A stretch of 36,474 bases of DNA from Gammaproteobacteria bacterium (GCA_007693855.1 RECU01000037.1:1-36474); one strand, 5' to 3'; shown: positions 1 to 8,827, counted from the first letter of the stretch. Numbers and translations: made by a program. The notes: a model not told the origin generated them from the sequence alone.

Positions 1-1
1 C

Positions 2-3000
2 GCAGACGAAGTGCGGCTCCGGCATTACTCTGGTCGACCGCTATGGGCGCTGACGGTTGCCCGTATCGTCGCCTGGAACCAGGACGGGCGGCCAACCCGT
101 ATTGCCGGCATGGTCATCGACATCTCGTCGCGCAAGCGCCTCGAGCAGCTGCTGGCGAGAGACCGGCGGATCTATGAGCGGCTTTCCTTGATCGCCAGTA
201 ATACCGACAACCTGGTGATCTTCACTGACCGCGCCGGACGGACCACGTGGGTTAACGAAGGCTTCAGCCGCGCGACCGGCTTTGCGCTCGAGGACATCCG
301 CGGTCGCAAGCCGGGCGAGCTCCTGCAGGGGCCGGGCACCGACCCCGCGACCGTCGCGTTGATCCGCGCAGCAGTGGCCCAGGGTGAAGCGGTGACGGTG
401 AAGTTGCTTAACTACACCAGAGACCGCCGCCCCTACCAGGTCCAGGCCGAGATAAAGCCGATCCATGATGCGGCGGGTAGCCTTTCCGGCTTCATGGCCG
501 TACAGACCGACATTACCGAACAGACCGAAAGGGCCAGCGAACTCCAGCGACTCTATGCCCAGCTGCACGCACTGACCGAGCTGGTGCCCGGTGGGCTGTA
601 CCAGTACCGCGTGACCCCCGAGGGTGATCATCTTCTCGACTACTGCAGTCAGCAGTTCCGTGAGCTTCATGGGTTGGGGGAGGATGATCAGGACGACGTC
701 CTGCGACGGTTGCAGAGGCGTATTCCTGCGGATGAATACGCCACCCTGATCCGCCAGGTCGAGGGCGTTATCGGTACCTCAGAGTCGCTCGCCTACGATT
801 ATCGGATCCTGCTGGATGACGGTGGAGTACGCTATATTTCCGGCGTCTCGCGGCCTATCGTCCACGCAGACGGCTCGACGGTGTTCCACGGCTTCGTCCG
901 GGACGTGACCGAGCGTCGGGCCATGGAACGACGGCTAAGAGAGTCGCATCAGCGGTTCGCCGATATCGCCAGACTCACCCATGAGGTGCTGTGGGAAACC
1001 GACGTGGATGCGAAGCTCAGCTTCGTCAGCGACAATGTCGAGGAGATTCTGGGCTACCGCCCTGCAGAGCTGGTCGGCGAGACTTTTCTGGTGCTCTGTG
1101 ACCCCGATGCGCAGGCGAGAATCCTTGAGAACATGCGCGGTGTGCGCGTCCGGCGCCAGGAGTTCCGGGATTACCATCTGCCCGCCCTCGATGCGGCAGG
1201 CAACCGACGTTGGCTGGAATTCAGTGGGACGCCGCTGATCGGTGTCGATGGATCGCTCGTCGGCTATCGGGGGTCGTTCAGCGATGTCACCGCACGTGTC
1301 GAGACGGCGCGCAAACTGCGCCGGAGCGAGGAACGCTTCGAGCGCGCTGTACGGGGCAGCACCGATGGCTTGTGGGACTACACCTTCGCCAGCCGTGCGA
1401 TCTGGGTCTCTGCCAGGCTGGAGGAGCTGCTTGGACGTCGGCCCGAGGCGGCCCGTGCGGGTCACCGGCCGTTGTTTACCCTGCTGCGTCGACTGCACCC
1501 TGGCCACCACGCGACACTGCGGGCGGCCTGGCGGGCCCATCATGATTCCGCTCACCCGTTCGATATCGTTGTCCAGCTGCGGGTGGCGGATTTTGCATGG
1601 CGCTGGTTTCGGATCCGGGGTGAGCTGAGTCGTGGTGAGGCGGGTGAGGTCGTGCGCATGTCCGGCTCGGTGTCTGATGTTCACGAGTGGCAGCAGGCTC
1701 GCGAGCGCCTCGAGTGGCAGGTCCTGCATGATCCCTTGACCGGGCTCTCCAATCGCGAGCTGTTCATGGACCGGGTGGGTCAGCTGATCTATCGTCAGCG
1801 TGAGGAGCCTGCGTTGCGCGCAGCCGTATTCGCGATGGACTTCGACCGCTTCAAACAAGTCAATGATGTGCACGGACACGCTGTCGGTGACGAGCTGCTC
1901 CAGCGGATCGGACAACGGCTGCGCGAGCAGACCTCCGGCAGCGATATCGCCTGCCGTTTCGGCGGGGATGAGTTCGCTGTGCTGTTGCCAGGTGTGAACA
2001 ACGCCGAAGAGGCACGCGTGCGTGCTGAGCGCTTGCATGCCGCCCTGGGCCAGGCGTATCAGCTCCATGGCGGCCTGGAGATTGTCTGCTCCGCGAGCAT
2101 CGGGGTGCTGTATCTGGAGGCGGCACGTTATGAGAGCGCTGACGCCGTGCTGCGGGATGCTGATGCTGCGATGTACCAGGCCAAGGCCTCGGGAGGACGC
2201 GTCCAGTTCTTCGACGGCCGCCTGCGCGAGCGGATGGCACGGCTGGCGCATCTCGAACAGGGCCTGCGGCAGTGTGTCGCCAATCGTGAGCTGATGCTCC
2301 GCTACCAGCCGGTCATCTCACTGGAGAGCGGACAGATCACTCTGCTGGAAGCCCTGGTGCGCTGGCAGCGTCCCGGCGACACGGAGGTGGTGCGGCCAGA
2401 CGAGTTCATTCCCTTGGCGGAGGAAACCGGGCTGATCGTCGGCATTGGGCGCTGGGTGGCGGATCAGGCCTGTAGCGACCTGGTGGCCATGCGGGCGCAG
2501 GAGCCTGCGATGGCCTCATTGCGAATGGGTATCAACGTCTCCCGCCGGGAACTTGTGGAGCCGGACTACGTGGCGTGGCTGCAGGCTACGGTGGCTGCCC
2601 ATGGACTCCAGCCACAGGATCTGATGCTCGAGATCACCGAAACGGCCTTCGTCGACGCACGTTACGACATCACTGGCGCTGCCAGCCAGTTGCGGGCTGC
2701 CGGTTTCCTGCTGGCGTTGGATGACTTCGGTACCGGACAGTCGTCACTGAACAGCCTGCAGGAACTGCCGATCGGCATCGTGAAAATCGACAAGAAATTC
2801 ATTCGCGAACTCACCAGCCGACAGAGTTTCATGGCTATCGTGCATGCCATCGTCACGCTCGGGCACTATCTGGAGCTGCAGGTTATCGCCGAAGGGGTGG
2901 AGTCGGAAACCGAGGTGGCGGCGCTGCAGGGCATGGACTGTGCGATGGGACAGGGGTTCTTTTTCTCCCGGCCGGTGACTCGCGAGGAAATCATCGCGCT

Positions 3001-3103
3001 GGCACGCGCGCGCGCGGTCCAGCCGGTCAGCTGTGCTCAGGGCTGTCTGGCGAGCTGGCCGCGCGCGCGCGTGCAGCTTACCGGAGGGCAGGCCCATGGA
3101 TGA
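2..3103 (+). CDS. Multi-PAS GGDEF-EAL protein (5' end outside window)
   Basis: Predicted c-di-GMP turnover enzyme with sensory PAS domains. The frame is already open at base 2 and the first residues read as the end of a PAS/PAC domain (ending DISSRKR), so the true start lies upstream. The GTG at 11 is probably not the start. After this partial PAS, about four more PAS units follow up to about base 1715, each ending in a D(I/V)T or SDV segment. The GGDEF domain has RFGGDEF intact (GGDEF at 1961-1975), so diguanylate cyclase activity is plausible. The EAL domain has EAL at 2348-2356 in the context LEALVRW, then INVS, EITE, DDFGTG, KIDKKF and AEGVE. These are the metal- and substrate-binding residues of active phosphodiesterases, so both activities may be present. 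No membrane segment is visible in the part seen. Its stop overlaps the start of the next gene, so the two are probably co-transcribed. Confidence 0.93.
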   Translation, partial: ADEVRLRHYSGRPLWALTVARIVAWNQDGRPTRIAGMVIDISSRKRLEQLLARDRRIYERLSLIASNTDNLVIFTDRAGRTTWVNEGFSRATGFALEDIRGRKPGELLQGPGTDPATVALIRAAVAQGEAVTVKLLNYTRDRRPYQVQAEIKPIHDAAGSLSGFMAVQTDITEQTERASELQRLYAQLHALTELVPGGLYQYRVTPEGDHLLDYCSQQFRELHGLGEDDQDDVLRRLQRRIPADEYATLIRQVEGVIGTSESLAYDYRILLDDGGVRYISGVSRPIVHADGSTVFHGFVRDVTERRAMERRLRESHQRFADIARLTHEVLWETDVDAKLSFVSDNVEEILGYRPAELVGETFLVLCDPDAQARILENMRGVRVRRQEFRDYHLPALDAAGNRRWLEFSGTPLIGVDGSLVGYRGSFSDVTARVETARKLRRSEERFERAVRGSTDGLWDYTFASRAIWVSARLEELLGRRPEAARAGHRPLFTLLRRLHPGHHATLRAAWRAHHDSAHPFDIVVQLRVADFAWRWFRIRGELSRGEAGEVVRMSGSVSDVHEWQQARERLEWQVLHDPLTGLSNRELFMDRVGQLIYRQREEPALRAAVFAMDFDRFKQVNDVHGHAVGDELLQRIGQRLREQTSGSDIACRFGGDEFAVLLPGVNNAEEARVRAERLHAALGQAYQLHGGLEIVCSASIGVLYLEAARYESADAVLRDADAAMYQAKASGGRVQFFDGRLRERMARLAHLEQGLRQCVANRELMLRYQPVISLESGQITLLEALVRWQRPGDTEVVRPDEFIPLAEETGLIVGIGRWVADQACSDLVAMRAQEPAMASLRMGINVSRRELVEPDYVAWLQATVAAHGLQPQDLMLEITETAFVDARYDITGAASQLRAAGFLLALDDFGTGQSSLNSLQELPIGIVKIDKKFIRELTSRQSFMAIVHAIVTLGHYLELQVIAEGVESETEVAALQGMDCAMGQGFFFSRPVTREEIIALARARAVQPVSCAQGCLASWPRARVQLTGGQAHG

Positions 3104-3929
3104 CAGGTGCACGGCGGGTGACAGCGGTGCCCGGCAACGGCCGCGCCGGCTTCCGACGCTCGAGGTGGCAACCAGCCAGCTGATGGTTTATCTGCGCGAC
3201 CCGGAGGTTTCAGATCAACGGGTGCTGTCGTTGTTGCAGCTGGACGTAGCGCTGTCGAGCACTGTGCTGGCGGTCGCCAATTCGCCTTTCTACGGTCTGC
3301 CGCGACGGGTGGACTCGCTGCACCAGGCGCTGCGCATTCTGGGTTTCGACGCGTTGCGTAGTCTCATCTACGCCGCCACCATCCAGCGGTTGTTTCGCCA
3401 GGGTCGGATCTGTCCCGGTTTTGATGCCAAATGTCTGTGGTATCACGCCTCCACCACGGGGGCTGCTGCGCGGCGGCTGGCGCTGCACGTCGGTGGCCTC
3501 GATCCCCAGCAGGCCTTCCTCGCCGGGCTGCTGCATGACATCGGCCATATTGTCGAGATACAGATGGATCGTGACGCCTACTGTAGCGTGCTGGAGCAAC
3601 GCGACGAGGCCTGGTTGCCTGCCGAAGTCGAAGCCTTCGGCCAGGATCATGCGGCGCTCGGGGCCGAAGCACTACGGCTTTGGCGGTTTCCAGATTGGAG
3701 CGTCGAGCTGGTCGCCGGGCACCACGCGCCGGTGGCCGCGACGCGACCGGACGCCGCACTGCTGCGAGTCTGTCAGCTGGCAGACAGCCTGTCTGGCTCG
3801 CTGCCAGGCAGTTTCGAGCGTGATCTGGTGCCGGAGGCACTCGGCGCGTGTGCAGCCGCCTTGGGCATCGCTGAATCGCGGCTTGATGCGCTGCGCGCGC
3901 AGGTTCTGCTGGAATGCCCACCCATTTAG
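3096..3929 (+). CDS. HDOD domain protein
   Basis: HDOD-family signalling protein of 277 residues. I chose ATG 3096 because it overlaps the preceding stop (ATGGATGA) and has a GGAGG eight bases upstream; the frame is open further upstream inside the previous gene. The N-terminal half has the HDOD pattern: LPTLEVA, a stretch with LLQLDVALSSTVLAVANSPFYG, then SLHQALRILGFDALRSL. The second half keeps GLLHDIGH and an AGHHAP segment, so part of an HD-type metal site is retained, although HDOD proteins are usually not hydrolases. Known relatives act as output or scaffold proteins in c-di-GMP and motility control. The position between a GGDEF-EAL gene and an EAL-HDOD gene supports such a role. The exact target cannot be read from sequence. 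Confidence 0.87.
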   Translation: MDDRCTAGDSGARQRPRRLPTLEVATSQLMVYLRDPEVSDQRVLSLLQLDVALSSTVLAVANSPFYGLPRRVDSLHQALRILGFDALRSLIYAATIQRLFRQGRICPGFDAKCLWYHASTTGAAARRLALHVGGLDPQQAFLAGLLHDIGHIVEIQMDRDAYCSVLEQRDEAWLPAEVEAFGQDHAALGAEALRLWRFPDWSVELVAGHHAPVAATRPDAALLRVCQLADSLSGSLPGSFERDLVPEALGACAAALGIAESRLDALRAQVLLECPPI

Positions 3930-3944
3930 GCGCGGTTTCTGACA

Positions 3945-5186
3945 ATGGCTGATTTTTTTGTGGGCCGGCAGCCCATCGTCAACAGCCGCGGCAAGACGGT
4001 CGCCTATGAACTGCTGTTCCGTCAGGATCCTGCTGTCGTCGCCCCCGCGGATGGCAGCCCGGGCGCGCTGGATGGCGATGTCGCGACGGCACGGGTTATC
4101 GCGGGTATTCACGGCGGTAGCGGACTCAGTGCGCTGTCAGGCGGACGGCGCTTGTTCATCAATGCCACGCGGCACACCCTGACCAGTGGCCTGTTCACCA
4201 CGCTGCCGCGAGAGGGCGTCGTGGTAGAGGTCCTCGAGGATGTCGAGGTCGACGAGACGTTGATCCGTGAGCTCCATGCCCTCAAACGGGCCGGCTACCG
4301 AATCGCACTGGATGACTGGACCGAGCAAAGTCGCCAGCAGGCCCTGCTGCCGCTGGCCGATATCATCAAGGTCGAGATTCCAGCGTTCTCGCCTCGCCAG
4401 CTGGCCGAGACGGTGGAGGCGCTACACCGGCGTCGCCTGATGCTGCTCGCCGAAAAGGTGGAGACGCGTGAGCAGCATGCCATCTGCGAGAGCCTGGGGT
4501 TCAAACTGTTTCAGGGACACCTGTATGCCAGAGCGCGGCTGATCCGTGACCGCCAGCTCAATCCGGCACGCCGTACAGCGCTGCGGATGCTCAGCCATCT
4601 GCAACAGCCCGATATCAACCTGACAGAGATCAGCGCACTGATCACCCAGGATCCCGGCTTCGCCATCCGGGTGCTGCGGCTATGCAATAGCGCTCTGGTC
4701 TCCGGCGCTCGCAGCTTCTCGGACATTCCGACAGCGGTGAGTTTCCTGGGTACACGGCGGCTGCAGCAGCTGGCCAGTCTCGTGGCGTTCAGTGGTCTGG
4801 GTGCCAGCACTGCGGATGGGGAGCTGCTGCGTCTGGTCCTGACGCGTGCACGGGCCTGCGAGCTGATCGCGCCTCAGCACATGGCTGACAGCTCGGCGGC
4901 GTTTCTGGTGGGCCTGGTGTCGATGGCGGAGCGGATGCTGGGCATCGAGGCCGCCGTGCTCGCGGTGGAGATGGCGCTGGCGGAAGCCTCCCGGCGCGCC
5001 CTTGCCGGTGATGCCGACTCGCCGCTCGGCGCATGCCTGGCACGTGTGCTGGCGTTCGAGGCGCCGGGTGAACAGACAGGAGACGTCCTGGCGCAAACCC
5101 GGCGGTTCAGCATGGCCTATATCGAGGCGATGCGTTGGGCCAACGAGGTGATTGAGGAATTGCTGGGCGTCAGTCTGAGTGACTGA
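3945..5186 (+). CDS. EAL-HDOD protein (YuxH/CdgJ-like)
   Basis: Protein of 413 residues with an N-terminal EAL-like half and a C-terminal HDOD half, the arrangement of the YuxH/CdgJ group. The opening FVGRQPIV...YELLFR is typical of the group. The EAL signature is changed to ELL, DDFG to DDW, and the usual EGVE to EKVE, so phosphodiesterase activity is doubtful and c-di-GMP binding or a scaffold role is possible. The HDOD half includes DPGFAIRVLRLCNSA and a segment resembling the AI..LG..RL motif (AVSFLGTRRLQQLA). CdgJ of Vibrio affects motility, which suits this locus. The start ATG 3945 is 15 bases after the previous stop and has no good Shine-Dalgarno sequence, suggesting translational coupling. 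It is the last gene of the three-gene c-di-GMP module. Confidence 0.88.
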   Translation: MADFFVGRQPIVNSRGKTVAYELLFRQDPAVVAPADGSPGALDGDVATARVIAGIHGGSGLSALSGGRRLFINATRHTLTSGLFTTLPREGVVVEVLEDVEVDETLIRELHALKRAGYRIALDDWTEQSRQQALLPLADIIKVEIPAFSPRQLAETVEALHRRRLMLLAEKVETREQHAICESLGFKLFQGHLYARARLIRDRQLNPARRTALRMLSHLQQPDINLTEISALITQDPGFAIRVLRLCNSALVSGARSFSDIPTAVSFLGTRRLQQLASLVAFSGLGASTADGELLRLVLTRARACELIAPQHMADSSAAFLVGLVSMAERMLGIEAAVLAVEMALAEASRRALAGDADSPLGACLARVLAFEAPGEQTGDVLAQTRRFSMAYIEAMRWANEVIEELLGVSLSD

Positions 5187-5209
5187 CCCATCGCAGAGAC
5201 GCAAGGACG

Positions 5210-5238
5210 CCATGGCCGGTCATACAGACCGACCATGG
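5210..5238. terminator. Inverted repeat between convergent genes
   Basis: Two 12-base arms (5210-5221 and 5227-5238) pair with a single mismatch around a 5-base loop. The repeat lies 24 bases after the EAL-HDOD stop and 41 bases before the stop of the convergent small exported protein. That position suits a shared terminator. There is no T-run on either side, so it may be factor-assisted or a pausing hairpin. Confidence 0.5.
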
Positions 5239-5278
5239 CGCGCCGTATCGTCGCTGTTTGAAACGCGCCTGGTGGGTC

Positions 5279-5605
5279 TCAGCGCGAGGCGAGCTGGACG
5301 GCGCGGTTGAAGTTGCGGATCTCCCGGTTCATCCGGGTGGCAAGACGATGGGCGGCGTCGACGGCTTCATCGCGGTCACGGATATGATCGCGCTGATCGA
5401 TGCGGGAGAGCCCGTCGACACAGACCGCATAGGCTTCGATGGCTGTGACCATGTCAGCCACGGCCTGCTGGGCCTGCACCATTTCTGCCTCTGTGGCTGC
5501 GGCGCCGGACGGTATGTCGATCGAGGCGATGTCAGGGGCCTCGCAGGCCAATGCCGGACCGGAAATCAGCAGGGCGGCCGCAAGGGCTGTCAGGTAACGC
5601 TGCAT
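5279..5605 (-). CDS. Small exported protein of unknown function
   Basis: Protein of 108 residues. I chose the ATG at 5605 because AAGGAG lies six bases upstream and the protein then opens with a clear signal peptide (MQRYLTALAAALLISGPALA, cleavage expected before CEAPD). Starts further upstream would put charged sequence before the signal. The mature part is about 88 residues, mostly helical, with two cysteines (the first mature residue and one about 40 residues later) that could form a disulfide in the periplasm. The segment with IPSGAAATEAEM, followed by AQQAV and an AY..C motif, recalls a conserved gammaproteobacterial family of short exported proteins that I recognise only as uncharacterised. 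A FliA-type promoter lies about 90 bases upstream, implying expression with late flagellar genes. It is not an obvious lipoprotein because there is no lipobox. Confidence 0.82.
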   Translation of the reverse strand: MQRYLTALAAALLISGPALACEAPDIASIDIPSGAAATEAEMVQAQQAVADMVTAIEAYAVCVDGLSRIDQRDHIRDRDEAVDAAHRLATRMNREIRNFNRAVQLASR

Positions 5606-5695
5606 GGGGCACTCCTTGGAATAGCTGATGAATCTGAGTCGGAATCGCATGTACAGCCCATGCCGCTTGAGTTGCAGCATCGGCCTTCAAACGGC

Positions 5696-5722
5696 GGTTC
5701 GGCGGTGGGTAGAAAGACTTTA
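5696..5722 (-). promoter_or_regulatory. FliA (sigma-28) promoter of the small exported protein
   Basis: On the minus strand TAAAGTCT, an 11-base spacer and GCCGAACC match the enterobacterial FliA consensus TAAAGTTT-N11-GCCGATAA at 12 of 16 positions, including TAAAGT and GCCGA. It points at the start codon at 5605. No other promoter is obvious in the 316-base gap between the divergent genes at 5605 and 5921 apart from the sites listed here. Confidence 0.72.
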
Positions 5723-5749
5723 GGCCACAGGGGCGCCGGCTAGCGGAAA

Positions 5750-5765
5750 TGTGAATCACATCACA
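5750..5765. promoter_or_regulatory. CRP/Vfr-type operator
   Basis: TGTGA-N6-TCACA matches both half-sites of the CRP-family consensus exactly, and is preceded by AAA. It sits in the divergent gap, about 28 bases upstream of the minus-strand FliA -35 element and about 60 bases upstream of the plus-strand one, so it could affect either gene set. Binding is inferred from the motif only. Confidence 0.55.
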
Positions 5766-5824
5766 TGCCAGCGTGTCGCCGGGTGCGCGTCGTCACGTCC
5801 TGCGCTGGCGTGCGGCAGAGGCCC

Positions 5825-5851
5825 TCAAGATCCACTGGACAGCGCCGACAT
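5825..5851 (+). promoter_or_regulatory. FliA (sigma-28) promoter of the SCO1-receptor pair
   Basis: TCAAGATC, an 11-base spacer and GCCGACAT fit the FliA pattern (T.AAG and GCCGA with correct spacing). The same TCAAG variant of the -35 element occurs before cheV. The expected transcript would have a leader of about 60 bases before ATG 5921. Confidence 0.65.
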
Positions 5852-5920
5852 GCGCTGCAGACACGCTCGTCCGGCCTGGTGCCGGATGACAGGTCACCAG
5901 AGATCTTCCCAGGGGAGTCC

Positions 5921-6589
5921 ATGTACAGGCAGTTGTCCGTATCCGCCCAGCCGTCGCTGGAGACTGATTTGCTTGAGGCCCCGACGGGCGCACCAGGGCC
6001 ATTGCGTACGCTCGCAGGTTCGCTGCTCCTTGCACTGCTGGCACTTTGCGTGTTGTTGGCGTTGCCGCGGCTGCCCAAGGGCGATTTGGCGGTCGATGCC
6101 GAGGCCTTTCTGCCCGAACGCAGCAACAATGCGCCCCTGATGCTCGCCTACTTCGGCTTTCCCGGCTGTGTAGATACCTGCCCGGCGGCGTTGGCGGAAC
6201 TCTCGATACTGCGTGCGAGACTTGAGTCCATGGACTTGCACGGACGCGTGGAATTCGCTTTCGTCAACATCGACCCCTGGGCCGATCGCGGTGCGCTGGA
6301 TGCCTGGATGCGTGGCTTTGATCCTGCGATTACCGCCTACCTGCCGGACGAGGATGGCCTGGCGCTGCTGGAGCGGCGCCTGGGGCTGGTGCTCCGCCCC
6401 GTCGCCGGACGCGGCCATAGCCACGCGGACTATTTCGTGCTGCTCCGGCATTCCCCTGATCGCAGCTGGACGGTCATCGACCGCAGCCGGCGCCCCGATG
6501 GGGCGCGTCTCGAACGCCTGGCACGCGAGGCTGCGGGGCGTGGGTCAGGTACCGGTTCCACCAACACGCTTCATTCTCCACGCAACTGA
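5921..6589 (+). CDS. SCO1/SenC-like thiol protein
   Basis: Membrane-anchored thioredoxin-fold protein of 222 residues resembling SCO1/SenC/PrrC, which deliver copper or handle thiols at the CuA centre of cytochrome oxidases. ATG 5921 has AGGGGAG just upstream and gives a normal architecture: a short cytoplasmic tail, one membrane segment (about residues 29-50) and a periplasmic domain. The metal/thiol motif GCVDTCP places cysteines at 83 and 87 (CxxxC). The family's distal histidine is likely H168 in [14 protein letters not shown] matches the conserved strand seen as (V)SxDP in the family. No cytochrome oxidase gene is nearby. Instead the gene is followed after 14 bases by a chemoreceptor, and a FliA-type promoter precedes it. 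It may be a redox or copper partner of that receptor; this is inference. Confidence 0.82.
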   Translation: MYRQLSVSAQPSLETDLLEAPTGAPGPLRTLAGSLLLALLALCVLLALPRLPKGDLAVDAEAFLPERSNNAPLMLAYFGFPGCVDTCPAALAELSILRARLESMDLHGRVEFAFVNIDPWADRGALDAWMRGFDPAITAYLPDEDGLALLERRLGLVLRPVAGRGHSHADYFVLLRHSPDRSWTVIDRSRRPDGARLERLAREAAGRGSGTGSTNTLHSPRN

Positions 6590-6603
6590 TCAGGGTCACT
6601 ACC

Positions 6604-8778
6604 ATGGATAGCCACAACGCAGGATTCAAACCCCGGTTTGCGGAGGCACTGCTCTCCCTGTATGCCTGGGCGCGTGTGCCGAAACACAGTGAACAGCGGC
6701 GCAAGTTCGATGCCGACTTCCGTGCCGCGGACACCCAGATGCTCATGATCATCGCGGCCCACTGGCCTGTGGCTGTGCTGCTCACCAGTCTGGCGTACGG
6801 CACCTGGCTGCTGGGTCTGGTGGGTGGTGGCCTGATCGTCAGTCTCGCCGCCGGCGCGTGGTGGCTGTATCGCGGTCAGTGGCAGGCGCGGGTTGCCATG
6901 GGCACCTGCCTGATGCTGTTCTCGGCCTTGTTCATCGAACAGAACATGGGTCGGATCGAATTCCATTTCCACATTTTTGCCGCGCTGGCCCTGCTGATCC
7001 GCTATCGCGATCCCACGCCACTGCTGGCCGCGGCAGGTGTGATCGCCACCCACCATCTGGTGTTCAACTACTGCCAGGCCGCGGGTTTGACCGTCGCCGG
7101 CATGCCGATCATGGTTTTCGACTACGGCACGGGGCTGGACATCGTGCTGCTGCATGCGGCGTTTGTCATAGCCGAGGTGGCGATGCTGCTGTTTCTATCT
7201 GTGCAGATCAGTCGCGCGTTCCATCAGAGCATCCTGCTCGAGGAATCCATCGAACGGGTGGCTGAGTCGGGCGATTTCGGGATTCGCGCCGAGCAGGCTG
7301 CCGCTGGTCCGCTGTATGCCTTCAACAGCCTGATGGGGGCGCTCGATGGCGCCGTGCGCGATACCATGACGACGGTCGAGGCGATTGCCGCGGGTCGCTT
7401 CGAGCGACGCACGGCCGGCGCAGGTGCCGGGCTCGGGGATCTGGCACGGCTGGCCGATGGCGTGGCCGATGCAGGTGAAGCCCTGCAGTTCAACATGGCT
7501 GAACTCGGCCGGGTGATGCAGGGCCTGGAGTCGGGTGATTTCTCGATCCGGATGGATGAGCGGGTGCCGGAGCGTTTCCGCGCGCCGGTCAACTCGGCCA
7601 TGGGCACCCTGGCACAGGTGTTCGGCGAGCTCGAGCAGCTGGCCGACGGGCTGGCCTCGGGTGAGTTTTCGCAGCGGCTGGAGTTCAGCGGCCAGGGCCA
7701 GGTGGCGCGTATGCAGACTGCCCTGAACTCGGCCCTGGAGGCCGTGGACGGTGCGATCGACGGCATCAGTGACGCCTGCGAAGCGCTGGCTGACGGCGAT
7801 CTCACCACCCGGGTGGAGGGCGCGTTCCCGGGTCGCCTCCGACAGCTGCAGCAGGCGTTCAACACGGCGGGCGAGCAGCTCGAGGCGCTGGTCATCGAGG
7901 TCTCACGGGCGGGTGAACAGGTGGCCAGTCAGTCGGCGACCGTCGCGGACAACAGCGGGCTGCTCAATGAGCGGACCGTCCGCCAGGCCGCCTCGCTGGA
8001 GGAGACCGCGGCGTCGATGGAGGAGATGGCAGCAGGGTTGAAGGAGACCGCCTCCCAGGCCCGTGAGGCCGTCGATCTCGCCGAGCGCAGCGAACAGCTG
8101 GTGGGTCGCGGGGTGGAGGTCGGTGGCCGCACCAGCGAGGCCATGAGCCGGATCCGCGAGGCCAGTGCCGAGGTCAGCGAAATCACTACGCTGATCGACA
8201 ATATCGCCTTCCAGACCAATCTGCTCGCGCTGAACGCCGCGGTCGAAGCAGCGCGGGCTGGCGAGCACGGGCGTGGGTTTGCGGTGGTGGCGGCCGAAGT
8301 GCGCAGCCTGGCACAACGTGCCGGCAATGCCGCGGGCGAGATCCGCACCCTGGTGGAACGCACCGGTGATATCGTCGCCGAGGGCAGCAGCCTGGTGTCG
8401 GAGAGTGGTGGCGCACTGGAGCGGCTCGGTGAGTCGGCCCGTGAGGTCAAGCGCGTAGTCGCGCAGATCGCCAACGCGATCAACGAGCAGTCCGCCGGTG
8501 TCAACCAGGTCAATCAGACGGTCAACGAGCTCGATCAGATTACCCAGGACAATGCCCGTTTCGTCGAGGAGTCCACGGCTGTGGGCCAGCGCCTGAGCGA
8601 TGAGTCCCGGGGCCTGGGGGAGCTCATCTCGCGCTTCCGCACGGAGGTCTCGGGGACCGGCGCCGGCGTGTCGCAGACCGGTGCCGCGGCTGATCAGGGT
8701 ATGGCGGGTGAACCGGAGTCCGCTTCCGCGGAGACTCTCGTCGACGTCGCCCCGGAGACGCTGGCGGCGCCCGCCTGA
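6604..8778 (+). CDS. Methyl-accepting chemotaxis protein, multi-spanning with poly-HAMP
   Basis: Chemoreceptor of 724 residues. The N-terminal 200 residues contain about six hydrophobic segments (starting near 46, 68, 95, 120, 138 and 181) and no large periplasmic domain. This region carries HFH at 121-123, YRD and an HH pair at 150-151, which suggests an intramembrane ligand or metal/heme site. From about 213 to 430 come five HAMP-like units, each with a short SGDF/SGEF/DGDL-type turn (near 222, 263, 310, 352 and 397). The signalling domain has the hairpin tip [19 protein letters not shown] followed by [21 protein letters not shown], which contacts CheA and CheW. Methylation helices with the [10 protein letters not shown] pattern flank it. 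No C-terminal WxxF tether is present. The protein is probably co-transcribed with the SCO1-like gene and ends just before a strong hairpin. Confidence 0.93.
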   Translation: MDSHNAGFKPRFAEALLSLYAWARVPKHSEQRRKFDADFRAADTQMLMIIAAHWPVAVLLTSLAYGTWLLGLVGGGLIVSLAAGAWWLYRGQWQARVAMGTCLMLFSALFIEQNMGRIEFHFHIFAALALLIRYRDPTPLLAAAGVIATHHLVFNYCQAAGLTVAGMPIMVFDYGTGLDIVLLHAAFVIAEVAMLLFLSVQISRAFHQSILLEESIERVAESGDFGIRAEQAAAGPLYAFNSLMGALDGAVRDTMTTVEAIAAGRFERRTAGAGAGLGDLARLADGVADAGEALQFNMAELGRVMQGLESGDFSIRMDERVPERFRAPVNSAMGTLAQVFGELEQLADGLASGEFSQRLEFSGQGQVARMQTALNSALEAVDGAIDGISDACEALADGDLTTRVEGAFPGRLRQLQQAFNTAGEQLEALVIEVSRAGEQVASQSATVADNSGLLNERTVRQAASLEETAASMEEMAAGLKETASQAREAVDLAERSEQLVGRGVEVGGRTSEAMSRIREASAEVSEITTLIDNIAFQTNLLALNAAVEAARAGEHGRGFAVVAAEVRSLAQRAGNAAGEIRTLVERTGDIVAEGSSLVSESGGALERLGESAREVKRVVAQIANAINEQSAGVNQVNQTVNELDQITQDNARFVEESTAVGQRLSDESRGLGELISRFRTEVSGTGAGVSQTGAAADQGMAGEPESASAETLVDVAPETLAAPA

Positions 8779-8827
8779 GCACTTCGGCGGCCAAGTCGCT
8801 GCCCTACCGTATCGCCAAGGCAGCATG

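Noticed and set aside
935-2251. Long minus-strand open frame opposite the GGDEF-EAL gene
   Set aside because: It is antisense to clear PAS and GGDEF domains, has no family pattern, and such frames are common in GC-rich DNA.
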